Positions 43,776-53,166 of a stretch of DNA of 64,000 nucleotides are shown piece after piece. Within the stretch, counting starts at the first letter, position 1; each line of letters begins with the position of its first letter. The notes beneath the pieces are model-generated. The model was not told where the DNA came from. It ran no database searches and was given only the letters and a program-made list of their open reading frames with translations. The DNA lies in NCBI GenBank assembly GCA_963824475.1, contig CAWGPR010000011.1, positions 372,001-436,000 of the forward strand, in the 5' to 3' direction. The stretch is from Roseiarcus sp963824475 (GTDB lineage: Bacteria > Pseudomonadota > Alphaproteobacteria > Rhizobiales > Beijerinckiaceae). The position numbers were made by a program, and so were the translations under genes.

Positions 43776-44948
43776 TCACGCGCTCTTCTCGAACAGCTCG
43801 CGCCCGATCAGCATGCGGCGGATTTCGCTCGTGCCGGCGCCGATCTCATAAAGCTTCGCGTCGCGCAGCAGGCGTCCGAGCGGATAGTCGTTGGTGTAGC
43901 CGTTTCCGCCTAGGATCTGGATCGCATCGAGGGCGATTTGGGTTGCGCGCTCGGCGGCGTAAAGGATCGCGCCCGCCGCATCCTCTCGGGTCGTCTGGCC
44001 GCGGTCGCAGGCCTTGGCGACGGCGTAAACGTAAGCCTTGGCCGCGTTCATCGTCACGTACATGTCGGCGAGCTTGCCTTGCACCAACTGTAAGGTCCCG
44101 ATCGGCTGGCCGAACTGCTTGCGTTCGTGGACATAAGGAAGGACGACGTCGAGCGCGGCCTGCATGAGACCGAGCGGTCCTGCCGACAGCACCACGCGCT
44201 CGTAGTCGAGGCCGCTCATCAGCACGTTGACGCCTTTGCCGACCCGGCCCAGCACGTTTTCCGCCGGCGCCTCGCAATCGGCGAACACGAGCTCTGAGGT
44301 GTCGGAGCCGCGCATCCCGAGCTTGTCGAGCTTCGCCCCTTGCGAAAAGCCCTTCATGCCGCGCTCGACAATGAAGGCGGTGATGCCGCGCGCGCCGGCG
44401 GCGGGATCGGTCTTGGCGTAGACGACGAGCGTCTCGGCGAGGGGACCGTTGGTGATCCACATCTTCGAGCCATTGAGCACGAAGCGGTCGCCCTTGCGCT
44501 CGGCGCGCGTCGTCATCGATACGACGTCGGAGCCAGCGTTCGGCTCCGACATCGCCAGCGCCCCGACGTGCTCGCCTGAGATGAGCTTGGGCAGATAGCG
44601 CGCCTTCTGCTCGTCATTGCCGTTGCGCACGATCTGGTTGACGCAGAGGTTCGAATGCGCCCCGTAGGACAGCCCGACCGATCCCGAGGCGCGCGAGATT
44701 TCCTCCATCGCCACGCAGTGCTCGAGGTAGCCTAAGGCGAGGCCGCCATATTCCTCCGGCGCCGTGATCCCGTGCAGGCCGAGCGCCCCCATCTTGGGCC
44801 ACAGGTCGCGCGGGAACAGGTTGTCGCGGTCGATTTGCGCGGCGCGCGGCTTAATCTCCTTCTCGGCGAAGCTCCAGGCGCTGTCGCGGATCATCGCGGC
44901 GCTCTCGCCGAGGTCGAAGTCGAAGGGGCGGGGCGCGTTGGGGATCAT
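43776..44948 (-). CDS. ivd: Isovaleryl-CoA dehydrogenase
   Basis: FAD-dependent acyl-CoA dehydrogenase of 390 residues in leucine breakdown (isovaleryl-CoA to 3-methylcrotonyl-CoA). GLSYGAHSNLCVNQIVRNG, ALAMSEPNAGSDVVSM and the catalytic base in GLDYERVVLSAGPLG (Glu at the position specific to isovaleryl-type enzymes) support this. QILGGNGYTNDYPLGRLLRDAKLYEIGAGTSEI (by its parts GGNGYTNDYP and YEIGAGTSEIRRMLIGREL) closes the domain. Start ATG 44948; the frame beyond is not homologous. No methylcrotonyl-CoA carboxylase genes are beside it. Confidence 0.92.
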   Translation of the reverse strand: MIPNAPRPFDFDLGESAAMIRDSAWSFAEKEIKPRAAQIDRDNLFPRDLWPKMGALGLHGITAPEEYGGLALGYLEHCVAMEEISRASGSVGLSYGAHSNLCVNQIVRNGNDEQKARYLPKLISGEHVGALAMSEPNAGSDVVSMTTRAERKGDRFVLNGSKMWITNGPLAETLVVYAKTDPAAGARGITAFIVERGMKGFSQGAKLDKLGMRGSDTSELVFADCEAPAENVLGRVGKGVNVLMSGLDYERVVLSAGPLGLMQAALDVVLPYVHERKQFGQPIGTLQLVQGKLADMYVTMNAAKAYVYAVAKACDRGQTTREDAAGAILYAAERATQIALDAIQILGGNGYTNDYPLGRLLRDAKLYEIGAGTSEIRRMLIGRELFEKSA

Positions 44949-45171
44949 GGGCCAGACGCTGGAAGGGAAGCGACGAAGGAGGCGGTCGGGCGGGAAGCTT
45001 GGCGGCAATCGGCGGCGTTTGGCAAGGCCCTGGCCGGGGCGAAAAATACGGCTTCGCAAGGGGCGTGCAGTTTTGCGCGCGATCGAGGCTTATCAATGCT
45101 TTAGGCTCATTTTTCTGCAACGGCCAAATGCGATGTTGAACTGATGATTTATGTATATTACGGCGTCCTAA

Positions 45172-45654
45172 AGTCTCCGCCGGCGGTCCGAACCGCTACA
45201 ACCGCAAGCCGGGCGAGCCGGCTCGGGGGCGCGCCAACTGCCTGGGCTGGTGTTGTTCCGGTGGGACGCGCCACTGTTTTTCGCCAATGCGGAGTTCTTC
45301 GAGGACCGCGCGCTCGACGCTGTAGCGGCGGCGCTGCCCCCGGTCGAATGGCTGGTCGTCGCGGCGGAGCCGGTGACAAGCGTCGACGTCACTGCGGCCG
45401 ACGCGCTTTCAGAGTTGAATGACACGCTTCGGCGGGCCGGGACAAGGTTGTGCTTTGCTGAGCTCAAAGACCCGGTCAAGGACAAGCTCAAGCGGTTTGG
45501 ACTGTTTGACCAAATTGGCGAGCCGTTCTTCTTCGCAACGGTGGGCGAAGCCGTGGACGAGTGCCAGCAAGCGCGCGAAGTCGACAACGAAGCCCGGCGC
45601 CTGGCTAGCACTTGCGGAAAAAACGATAGATGTCCGGCGCCCGCATCCATTTGA
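45172..45654 (+). pseudogene. Remnant of a SulP-type anion transporter (STAS domain)
   Basis: The frame encodes RQLPGLVLFRWDAPLFFANAEFFEDRAL and ...VVAAEPVTSVDVTAADALSELNDTLRRAGTRLCFAELKDPVKDKL, that is the C-terminal STAS domain of SulP sulfate/bicarbonate transporters. The ~450-residue membrane domain that should precede it is missing; a TAA at 45169 closes the frame upstream. The last 50 bp overlap an opposite-strand gene. A stand-alone product could start at GTG 45250 but no ribosome site is evident. Confidence 0.75.
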
Positions 45655-46012
45655 AGTCCGCCGTCAATCCGCCTCGCGCGTTGATCCATTCGCGAATGCC
45701 TGCACTATAGCCGGCCCAGAGCGTCGCGGTGGCGTCGGGGCGATGAGCGAGGTGGAACCCAAACGAGGCTTGCGGCGTCACGCAAATGCGGTCGTTGGGA
45801 ATATGGGCGAGCAACACCGTGCAGGCGGATTGACACGGGCCGACGACCCTTACATTCACGCCGCGAGCGGCCAGTTCAGACCAGCGCGCATCATATTCGG
45901 CGACGCTGCCGCCATGATCGTCGTAGACGTTGATGGTTTCGGCGCGAGCCGAGACAATTGCGCCGGCCGTCCAAGCGACGGCCGCGACAATCGAGATCGC
46001 GATGGGGCGCAT
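45605..46012 (-). CDS. Periplasmic protein of the GPCxSAC family
   Basis: Protein of 135 residues with a signal peptide (PIAISIVAAVAWTAGAIVSARAE). The mature part has GVNVRVVGPCQSACTVLLAHIPNDRICVTP followed by FGFHLAH, a pattern widespread in alphaproteobacterial secreted proteins that resemble ClpP/crotonase-type folds. Ser and Cys in CQSAC may be reactive. Function unknown. Its 3' end overlaps the sulP remnant on the other strand. Confidence 0.78.
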   Translation of the reverse strand: MRPIAISIVAAVAWTAGAIVSARAETINVYDDHGGSVAEYDARWSELAARGVNVRVVGPCQSACTVLLAHIPNDRICVTPQASFGFHLAHRPDATATLWAGYSAGIREWINARGGLTADFKWMRAPDIYRFFRKC

Positions 46013-46101
46013 GCAACTGACGGCTGCTTCGGGCGGATCGGAATCCCGGATGGCAGCCGGCCCAGGCCGCCATCCTTGATCGCCGTGCGCGCCGCGCGCG
46101 C

Positions 46102-46566
46102 CTAGCAGGCGTCCCAGAACCCCTGCCGGTAGCCCGGATCAGTGTAGTACCAGCACAGGCCGGGCGCCGGCGGTTGGCCGGCGTAGGCGACGGCGGCTCC
46201 GGCGGCAAGCACGCCGAGGGCTGCGCCGGCGGCGATCGCGCCGCCCGGGCCCCAGCGATACCAGCCGGGCCGCGCCCAGCCGCCATACCCGCCGTACCGG
46301 TAGCCTCCGCCGTGATAGACCCCGCCCCGATAGACCCCGCCTCGATAGGCGCCGCCACGATAGGTTCCGCCACGATGGTAGACGCCGCCGCGTGGCCCCA
46401 CAGCGGTCGCGCCGCGATGGACGACCACCACGTTCGAGATCATGCCCTCGCCCATCTGCGCCGTCGGGTTCGACCCCTGCATTTCGATGGCGCTGGCCTG
46501 GGGCGGACTAAAGCCCGAGAGCGCGATCGCCACGCAGGCGCTTTTGACCAAACTCGACCAAATCAT
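46102..46566 (-). CDS. Secreted Gly/Arg/Tyr-rich repeat protein
   Basis: Protein of 154 residues from ATG 46566 with a signal peptide (SACVAIALSGFSPPQASA). Residues ~55-100 hold a run of RGG(V/A/T)YHRGG-type repeats, then GGYRYGGYGGWARPGWYRWGPGG, an Ala-rich hydrophobic segment and a C-terminal CWYYTDPGYRQGFWDAC. Low-complexity, positively charged secreted proteins of this type are common in Hyphomicrobiales; role unknown. Confidence 0.72.
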   Translation of the reverse strand: MIWSSLVKSACVAIALSGFSPPQASAIEMQGSNPTAQMGEGMISNVVVVHRGATAVGPRGGVYHRGGTYRGGAYRGGVYRGGVYHGGGYRYGGYGGWARPGWYRWGPGGAIAAGAALGVLAAGAAVAYAGQPPAPGLCWYYTDPGYRQGFWDAC

Positions 46567-47106
46567 GGCTTTCCTCCTTGCGCTGCCAGTCGCTTGCTCC
46601 AACTATCGCACAAAAGCGCCGCCGAGGCGAAGGCCCCGGGCGCGACGGCCCGAACGGCTAGCAATTCCGCCCCTTGTGGCCGGCCGACGCGGGGCGTTGG
46701 CCAACGCGCCGCCCGCCTGCGGGTTCCGCGGCGCTTGGCTGCCCGGCAGTCGGAATTGACGTTCCGCGCCAGCCCGGAGGCGCCCGAGGAGAGGCCTGGG
46801 GCGATCTCTCACAAAACCGGACGCGCTGTGATGGGCGCGCTTCGTGACCTCCTCGGGCGGCGGGCCCCACAGCGAAGTGGAGGCAAGACGACATAGCCCT
46901 TATCACGCGTGATCTATGCAAACGGGATGATGCTCTGCCTGTTTAAATTTACCCTTAGCGATTCGGGCGCTCAGATTAAATCAGTCTTTAGTTACGAAAG
47001 AAATAAATAATTATTACAAGTGTCGCCAACGTATCGCCTCACCAAGGCAACGTTCTCGCCAAGTTGACGTGGCAACAATGTGTCCACAAAATACTGGAGG
47101 AACGAC
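46567..47106. other. Intergenic region with AT-rich promoter-like stretch
   Basis: No convincing gene. There is a perfect 12-bp palindrome ATCACGCGTGAT at 46902-46913 and an AT-rich block (about 46945-47020). TTGACG at 47062 could be the -35 of the small secreted gene that follows; no clear -10 was found. Confidence 0.4.
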
Positions 47107-47379
47107 ATGAAACGCCTATTTATAGCCCTCCTATCGTCTGCGGCGGTCTTTGCCGTCCTTTATGAGACGCCGGCGCTCGCCAACGGGAACGACCCAAGAT
47201 TCGAAGCCAATCAGGCCCAGCTTCATCCGTGGGAGCCCAACCAAACGCCTGGTTGGTCTGCAAATAGCGTTCCCATTGGCGAGCCCTATCCTGCCGTCCC
47301 CGGAGCTTACGCCTTTTATGGGCCGAATGGCGCAAGGCAGCTCGGGATAGTGACCGCTCCAAGCGCCCTTGCCCAGTGA
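47107..47379 (+). CDS. Small secreted protein, unknown
   Basis: Protein of 90 residues: signal peptide KRLFIALLSSAAVFAVLYETPALA, then a Pro/Asn/Trp-rich mature part of ~65 residues (QLHPWEPNQTPGWSANSVP, YAFYGPNGARQLGIV). TGGAGGAACGAC before ATG 47107 is a strong ribosome site, which supports it being expressed. No family recognised. Confidence 0.65.
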   Translation: MKRLFIALLSSAAVFAVLYETPALANGNDPRFEANQAQLHPWEPNQTPGWSANSVPIGEPYPAVPGAYAFYGPNGARQLGIVTAPSALAQ

Positions 47380-47479
47380 TTGCGACAGTCCCGACCCTCG
47401 GCGCGGGATCAACGCAAACCTCGAGCGCGGCAAGTCTCCTCGCCGCTCGTCCGGCGGACAATTCGCGACGCAACCCTAG

Positions 47480-49327
47480 TTAGGTCGCGGGCGCGCTCGC
47501 CTCTGTCCCCGGCTGGACAGGCTCGGATTTTTGCGAGCGCAGGCGAGCCGCGCCCCCCAAGCTGCTCAGGCTATGCGCCGCGTTGATGAGCGCCAGATGC
47601 GAGAACGCCTGGGGGAAGTTGCCAAGCTGACGGCGCTCATGAGGATCGTATTCCTCCGCCAGCAACCCGACGTCGTTGCGCAACGCCAACAACCGTTCGA
47701 ATAGCGCAGACGCTTCGTCGTACCGCCCGAGCAGGACATAATTGTCGACCAGCCAGAAGCTGCAGGCGAGGAAAGCGCCTTCGCCGGGCGGCAAGCCGTC
47801 CACTCCGGCGCCGGTGTCATAGCGCATCACAAATCCGTCGCGAAGGAGCTTGCGCTCGATCGCGGCGACGGTGCCTTGGACGCGGGGATCGTCAGGCGGC
47901 AAAAAGCCGACGATCGAGATGAGCAGCAGGCTCGCGTCCAGCGTCGCATCGCCGAAGGATTGGACGAACGTATTTTGCTTGGGATCATATCCGCGCTCGC
48001 ACACTTCCGCATGAATCGAAGACCGGACTTCCCGCCAGCGTTCGAGCGGCCCGTCGAGGCCGAATTCCTCGATTGAGCGCACCGCGCGATCGAACGCGAC
48101 CCACGCCATCACCTTCGAATGAGTGAAGTGGCGAGGGCCGCCTCGCACTTCCCAGATGCCCTCGTCAGGCTCTCGCCAGATTTTCTCGAGGTGGGAGATG
48201 AGCGCGCATTCCAACGCCCAGGTCGCGTCGCTGGTGGAGAGACCGGCGCGGCGCGCGACGTAAAAGGCGTCGAGCACTTCGCCATAGACATCGAGCTGGA
48301 GCTGTTTGACCGCCCCGTTGCCGATCCGGACCGGAGATGCGCCTTCGTAGCCCGGCAGCCAGGGAACTTCATATTCCTCGAGCCGTCGCTCGCCCGCGAC
48401 GCCGTAGAGGATCTGCAGGTCGTCCGGAGCGCCGGCGACCGCGCGCAAAAGCCACTCGTGCCACGCTTTCGCCTCGTCCAGGATGCCGGCTCCAATCAGC
48501 GCGTAAAGGGTGAACGTCGCGTCGCGAAGCCAGCAATATCGATAGTCCCAATTGCGCGGCCCGCCCAATTTTTCGGGCAAGGACGTCGTTGCGGCCGCGA
48601 CGATGCCGCCGGTCTCCCAATGCGCAAGCGCTTTCAAGGTCAGAAGCGAGCGAAGAACGGCGTCGCCCCAACCGTCCGCCGGCTTGAAAACGGCCGCCCA
48701 TCCGGTCCAGAAGGCGTTGACTTGTTTGCACGCCTCGGTGAGTTCCTCCCCGGAGAGCGGCGGGGCAGCCGCGCGGAATGACGGCGACCAGTTGAGGACG
48801 AAGCTCGCCTCTTCGCCCTCGCGGAGGGTGAAATCGCCGACGGTGCGAAAATCCTCCCCGCGCGTCTGAACTGTCGTATCGAGCAGCACTCGGTCCGGGC
48901 CCGCAATGAATTGAAGCCGCCCATCCTCCTGCTGAGTGACCCAGGGCACGATGGCGCCGTAATCGAACCGCACGATGATCTCGGTCCGCATGGCGACCTC
49001 CCCTTGAAGGCCCCTGACGATGCGCACCAACTCGGACGACCCGTTGCGCCTGTACATGAAATCGGTGAGAGAGGCCGAACCCTCCGCGGTTGTGAAAACC
49101 GTTTCGAGGACCAAAGTGTTGCTCAGGTACCGTCGAGTGATCCGAACGTCATTTTCCGAGGGGGCGATCAGCCACCGTCCATGTTCCGGGCCGCCAAGAA
49201 GCGCGGAAAAACACGCGGCGCTGTCGAAACGGGGCAGGCATAGCCAATCGATCGAGCCGTCGCGCCCGACCAACGCCACCGTCTCGCAGTTTCCGATGAC
49301 GGCGTAATCCTCAATTCGAAGCGGCAT
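47480..49327 (-). CDS. Glycoside hydrolase family 15 (glucoamylase/trehalase-like)
   Basis: Protein of 615 residues from ATG 49327 (PLRIEDYAVIGNCETVALVGRDGSIDWLCLPRFDS). It has the N-terminal beta domain and the (alpha/alpha)6 barrel of GH15; RNWDYRYCWLRDATFTLYALIGAG marks the first catalytic acid region, and PGEGAFLACSFWLVDNYVLLGR and NFPQAFSHLALINAAHSL the C-terminal part. Bacterial members hydrolyse trehalose or alpha-glucans inside the cell; no signal peptide is seen. Confidence 0.9.
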   Translation of the reverse strand: MPLRIEDYAVIGNCETVALVGRDGSIDWLCLPRFDSAACFSALLGGPEHGRWLIAPSENDVRITRRYLSNTLVLETVFTTAEGSASLTDFMYRRNGSSELVRIVRGLQGEVAMRTEIIVRFDYGAIVPWVTQQEDGRLQFIAGPDRVLLDTTVQTRGEDFRTVGDFTLREGEEASFVLNWSPSFRAAAPPLSGEELTEACKQVNAFWTGWAAVFKPADGWGDAVLRSLLTLKALAHWETGGIVAAATTSLPEKLGGPRNWDYRYCWLRDATFTLYALIGAGILDEAKAWHEWLLRAVAGAPDDLQILYGVAGERRLEEYEVPWLPGYEGASPVRIGNGAVKQLQLDVYGEVLDAFYVARRAGLSTSDATWALECALISHLEKIWREPDEGIWEVRGGPRHFTHSKVMAWVAFDRAVRSIEEFGLDGPLERWREVRSSIHAEVCERGYDPKQNTFVQSFGDATLDASLLLISIVGFLPPDDPRVQGTVAAIERKLLRDGFVMRYDTGAGVDGLPPGEGAFLACSFWLVDNYVLLGRYDEASALFERLLALRNDVGLLAEEYDPHERRQLGNFPQAFSHLALINAAHSLSSLGGAARLRSQKSEPVQPGTEASAPAT

Positions 49328-49626
49328 CGCGGGTCTCTCAGCGGCGGAAGCTATAAATCCGACAGGTCGCCTATAGCTTCCAATTCCGGACTTGGCACGC
49401 TTGTTCGGCTTAAGCCGCAAGAGTGTTACGGCGCCGGCTCGGCAATTCGAAGCCGCCTGGCGGAGGCCATGAGAGAGAAAACGCGGGATCGAAGGGGTCG
49501 AAAAACGCCAGCCCCCTGGGAAGGAATGCGCCGCGAGCGGAAATTCTGCGATTCCGACCAACTCAGCGCTTGGCGCCGCCGGCCTAGGCCCGCAAGCTGC
49601 GGCCGCTGCCCCGCGCTGGAATCGCC

Positions 49627-50988
49627 ATGTGGTCTCGCCTGCTCGCCCTCGCTTTGCTCCTCACCCCGGCCGCCGCCCTGGCCGGCGTCAAGGAGAAGAT
49701 CGCGGCCCTTGCTCCCTCGGCGGTTGTGCTCGTCGTCGATTCCAAGGGCGACGAGCTGCTCGCTCAGAATGCGGATGAGCCTTTCGTCCCGGCGTCGGTC
49801 GCCAAGATCGTGACCGCCTGGCTGGCGATGGAGGTCCTGGGCGGCGACTATCGCTTCGAAACCCGCTTCTACCTCGACGACAACCGGGTGCTCTACGTGC
49901 GCGGCGGCGGCGATCCATGCCTGACCTCGGAGGAGCTCAAGCCGCTCGCGGCCGATCTGGTGGCGAAGGTCGGCAAGGCGTCGATCGCCGGCGTCGTGCT
50001 CGACGCGAGCTACTATCCTTCGAACCTCCGCATCCCGGGCATCGAGGATGACGACACGGCCTACGACGCGCTGAATTCGGCGCTGGCGGTCAATTTCAAC
50101 ACTGTCTACGCCGTGCGCGATGGCGATAAGGTGCGCTCCGCGGAGGAGCAAACTCCGATCACTCCGCTCGCGATCGCTCGGTTCCGCGCGAAGGGCCCCC
50201 CAGATGGAGAAGGCCGTATCAGTCTTGGCCTGGACCCCACGCTCGGCCTCCGATACGCAGGCGAGCTGATCGCCGCGTTCATCGAGCGGGCCGGCGGCCG
50301 CGTGCAGGGCGCGATCTCAACCGGAACAGTCCCTGCGGGGCTGGAGCCGGTCTATGTTCACCGGCAGTCGCGCACCCTGTCGGAGATCCTCGTCGAGATG
50401 CTCCGCAACTCGAACAACTTCACCGCCAACCAGGTCTTTTTGGAGATCGGCGCTCACCGCCTCGGCGGGCCGGTCAGCCTCGAGAAGTCGCTTCAGGTGG
50501 CGAACGCAATGCTTGCCGCGCAGGGCCTTGCGGCGGACATCCATCTCGTGGAGGGCTCGGGCATCAGCCGCGACGACCGCTTCACCCCCCGCGGCCTCGC
50601 CAGGGTGCTCGAGCTCTTCACGCCCCACGCCGACCTGCTCCATGGCCATGACGGTGGTACGAACAAGAGCGGCAGCATGGACGGAATCCGCACGCTCGCC
50701 GGTTATGCGGACACCGCCGCCCACGGGCGCGTCCATTTCGTGATCTCGCTTGCGGGCGATGACAGCGAGATGCGCTTCCGGCTGCTCCAGGCGATCGAAG
50801 TCCGAGCTTTAGGAGAGATTGCGTTTAGGTCGAACCGCGATCGTCATCGCGACCGCAAGCGAAGCGATCCGGGGGATGAAGGGCGGCGGCTGTGGCCCTG
50901 GATCGCCGCGTCGGCCTGTCGGCCTCCCCGCGATGATTCCAGCCAAATCCGCTTGGCCGGGTTGACTCTAATCTCCATCCTATTTTAG
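49627..50988 (+). CDS. dacB: D-Ala-D-Ala carboxypeptidase/endopeptidase (PBP4 family) with repeat-derived tail
   Basis: Periplasmic S13 peptidase: signal peptide WSRLLALALLLTPAAALAG, SxxK at Ser57-Lys60 (PASVAKIVTAW), SNNFTAN as SxN motif, and NKSGSMDG as KTG-like motif. It trims peptidoglycan cross-links. Up to about residue 395 (FRLLQAIEVRAL) it is normal; the last ~57 residues (RSNRDRHRDRKRSDPGDEG onward) are encoded by an extragenic repeat at 50843-50937 and are probably not native. The true C-terminus may have been lost to this insertion. Confidence 0.85.
   Translation: MWSRLLALALLLTPAAALAGVKEKIAALAPSAVVLVVDSKGDELLAQNADEPFVPASVAKIVTAWLAMEVLGGDYRFETRFYLDDNRVLYVRGGGDPCLTSEELKPLAADLVAKVGKASIAGVVLDASYYPSNLRIPGIEDDDTAYDALNSALAVNFNTVYAVRDGDKVRSAEEQTPITPLAIARFRAKGPPDGEGRISLGLDPTLGLRYAGELIAAFIERAGGRVQGAISTGTVPAGLEPVYVHRQSRTLSEILVEMLRNSNNFTANQVFLEIGAHRLGGPVSLEKSLQVANAMLAAQGLAADIHLVEGSGISRDDRFTPRGLARVLELFTPHADLLHGHDGGTNKSGSMDGIRTLAGYADTAAHGRVHFVISLAGDDSEMRFRLLQAIEVRALGEIAFRSNRDRHRDRKRSDPGDEGRRLWPWIAASACRPPRDDSSQIRLAGLTLISILF
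50843..50937. repeat. Extragenic repeat read into dacB
   Basis: The unit starts GTCATCGCG and ends CGCGATGAT, nearly inverted ends, with CGAAGCGATCCGGG and CCCTGGATCGCCGCG inside, also inverted. This is the common 'GCGAAGCGATCC' intergenic repeat of Hyphomicrobiales, here within the open frame of dacB. Confidence 0.6.
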
Positions 50989-51099
50989 GTTAATAGCAGT
51001 AATAAAGGGCGGGGCTCAGATCATTTGGATCCTATGCACGGTAACACCGTTCTTTCTCCGCGCATGTGCGTGCCGATGTTCAGTCGGTGCGAGCACTAA

Positions 51100-52008
51100 A
51101 TGAGCGCTGTTTCATCCGATCGATATTCCTATCGCCCGGACATCGACGGTCTTCGCGCAATCGCAGTGCTCGCGGTCGTCTCCTATCACGTAGGAATCCC
51201 TCATCTCAGTGGCGGCTTTATTGGGGTCGATATCTTTTATGTGATTTCTGGATTTCTGATCACTGGACTACTCCTGAAGGACATCGACCGCTTCGACCGT
51301 GTCAACTATTGGTCGTTCTATGCGCGTCGCGCTCGCCGTATTCTTCCGACGCTGTTCTTAGTCGTTGTTACGGTAGTGCTGTTCGGGGCCGTGTTCCTAA
51401 GCCGCGGGCTAGGCGAGGTACAAAACCTCACTTGGTAAGGAATTGCTACTGTTGCCTTTTACGCGAACATTTACTTTGCAGATCGTAGCGCAGACTATTT
51501 TGCGGGTCCATCTCAATTTCAACCTTTCCTGCACATGTGGTCGCTCGGCGTTGAGGAGCAGTTTTATTTCGTATGGCCCTTCGCATTGGGTGCGGCCTGG
51601 TTTTTTTGTCGCCGTTCCCGGTATCCGATGAGTTGGTTGATCACTTTCTTACTCTTGGTTCTTACAATATCGTGGATTTTCGCGGCCCGACAGGCGGCGT
51701 TACGACCGGACTTCGCCTTTTACTCGAGCGCGGCCCGAGCCTGGGAACTCGGCGTCGGCGGGTTGATCGCAATTTGCGCGTCGCGAAACATCACATTGCC
51801 GCGCAGCTGGGCCGGCCCTGTCTCGATCGTCGGAATAGCAGTAGTTTGTTCGGGGATCGTTTTGGTCAAGGCTGGGGCTGCCTTCCCCATTCCTATGGCG
51901 GTCTGGCCGGTGCTTGGCGCAGCGCTTTTGATCGCAGGAAATGGCGGACATCCGGACGGTATCGTTTGCCGTTTTCTTTCCGCCGCGCCAATGGTGCAAA
52001 TAGGACTA
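51100..52008 (+). pseudogene. Acyltransferase-SGNH gene, segment 1 of 3 (membrane acyltransferase domain)
   Basis: OafA/YrhL-type acyltransferase-3 domain: YRPDIDGLRAIAVLAVVSYHV, GGFIGVDIFYVISGFLITGLL, then LHMWSLGVEEQFYFVWPFAL. A TAA at 51436-51438 interrupts the frame after VQNLTW; the same frame continues with GIATVAFYANIYF, so this is a point nonsense change (TCA to TAA would explain it). The segment stops at CTA 52006-52008, where IS630 elements are inserted. Joined to 55007 it reads MVQIGL-ASYAWYLWHWPAL, the family motif. Confidence 0.92.
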
Positions 52009-53166
52009 GTACCTCGTCACAGAGGTTTTGACTCTTTGATTTTGGTCTGATTTGAGCGTGGGCTTGGGGTAAGCGCGCCCCATTTTGGCGCGGGCTTTTT
52101 GGGTTGTGAACATCCAGTTGATGCGGGCGCATTCGGCGTTGCGTCGCTTCTCCCAAGCAGCGGTCTCGGCGACAAGCCGGGTGTAGCTTTCGATGCGCCG
52201 ATCGAGACATTGACTGGCCAGGACGCCGATCTCGATCTCGACCATGTTCAGCCAGCTGGCGTGCTTGGGGACGTAGTGGAACTCCAGCCGGCGCAGCACC
52301 CGTCGCGCTTCGTCGGCTGGGAAAGTCTGGTAGAGCGCGCCGGCGGAATGGGTCGACAAGTTGTCGAGCACCACGCGAATGCGCTCCGCCTCGGGATAAT
52401 GGACATCGGTGAGGTCGCGCATGCAGACGGCGAAGTCTTCGGCGGCGCGCCGTTCGGTGACCTTCACCTTGCGCCAGGGGCGGTTCACATCCAAGAACAC
52501 GAACAGGTTCGCGGTTCCGTTGCGTTTATATTCGCAGTCGTAGCGCTCGATTTGCCGCGGCTCGGGCGGGATCGGCCGGCGGACCTCGCCGATGAGCTGG
52601 ATCGGGCTCTCGTCGAAGCAGACCACCGGGCGCTCGGGATCGGGCGCTTCGGAATAAAGATCGAGCACCTCCTCCATACGGGCGACGTAGTCGGCGTCGA
52701 CCTGCGGAATGCACCACATGTCCTTGCGCCATGGCTTGAGGTCATTTTCGGCCAAGCGCCGACGCACCGTCTCGCGCGACACACTCTCGTGCGCAGTCAG
52801 CCTGACCAGTTCACCGGACAGCAACTCCAGCGTCCAGCGAGCGCGGCCCGCGGGTGGACTCGAACAGGCCGTTGCCACCAGCAGGGCTTCCTCCTTGCCC
52901 GAGAGCTTGCGGTTTGCTCCGGGGCGCGGCTCTTCGCTGAGCGCCGCCTCCAGGTTGCCGAGGACGAAGCGGCGCTTAGTCCGATAGACGGTCGAGCTGC
53001 CCACGCCGACATTGGTCGCGATCGCCTCGTCGCTGGCGCCGCCATCCGCCGCCAACAATATCTGCGCCCGCTTGAGCCTGCGTGCCGCATGCTTGCCGCC
53101 GCTCAGAAGCTCCGTCAGTTCGGTGCGTTCGGTTTGGCTGAGTTCGACCCGATAGCGTACATTCAT
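52006..53166 (-). CDS. IS630-family transposase (IS-A copy 1)
   Basis: DDE transposase of 386 residues from ATG 53166 (NVRYRVELSQTERTELTELL). N-terminal HTH (SDEAIATNVGVGSSTVYRTKRRF), a second winged segment, then DDE: VVCFDESPIQL (Asp), VVLDNLSTHSAGAL (Asp) and HASWLNMVEIEIGVL (Glu). The stop codon TAG lies outside the element: the IS ends in GTAC, the target duplication gives TA and the flank gives G. The frame has no break. Confidence 0.93.
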   Translation of the reverse strand: MNVRYRVELSQTERTELTELLSGGKHAARRLKRAQILLAADGGASDEAIATNVGVGSSTVYRTKRRFVLGNLEAALSEEPRPGANRKLSGKEEALLVATACSSPPAGRARWTLELLSGELVRLTAHESVSRETVRRRLAENDLKPWRKDMWCIPQVDADYVARMEEVLDLYSEAPDPERPVVCFDESPIQLIGEVRRPIPPEPRQIERYDCEYKRNGTANLFVFLDVNRPWRKVKVTERRAAEDFAVCMRDLTDVHYPEAERIRVVLDNLSTHSAGALYQTFPADEARRVLRRLEFHYVPKHASWLNMVEIEIGVLASQCLDRRIESYTRLVAETAAWEKRRNAECARINWMFTTQKARAKMGRAYPKPTLKSDQNQRVKTSVTRY

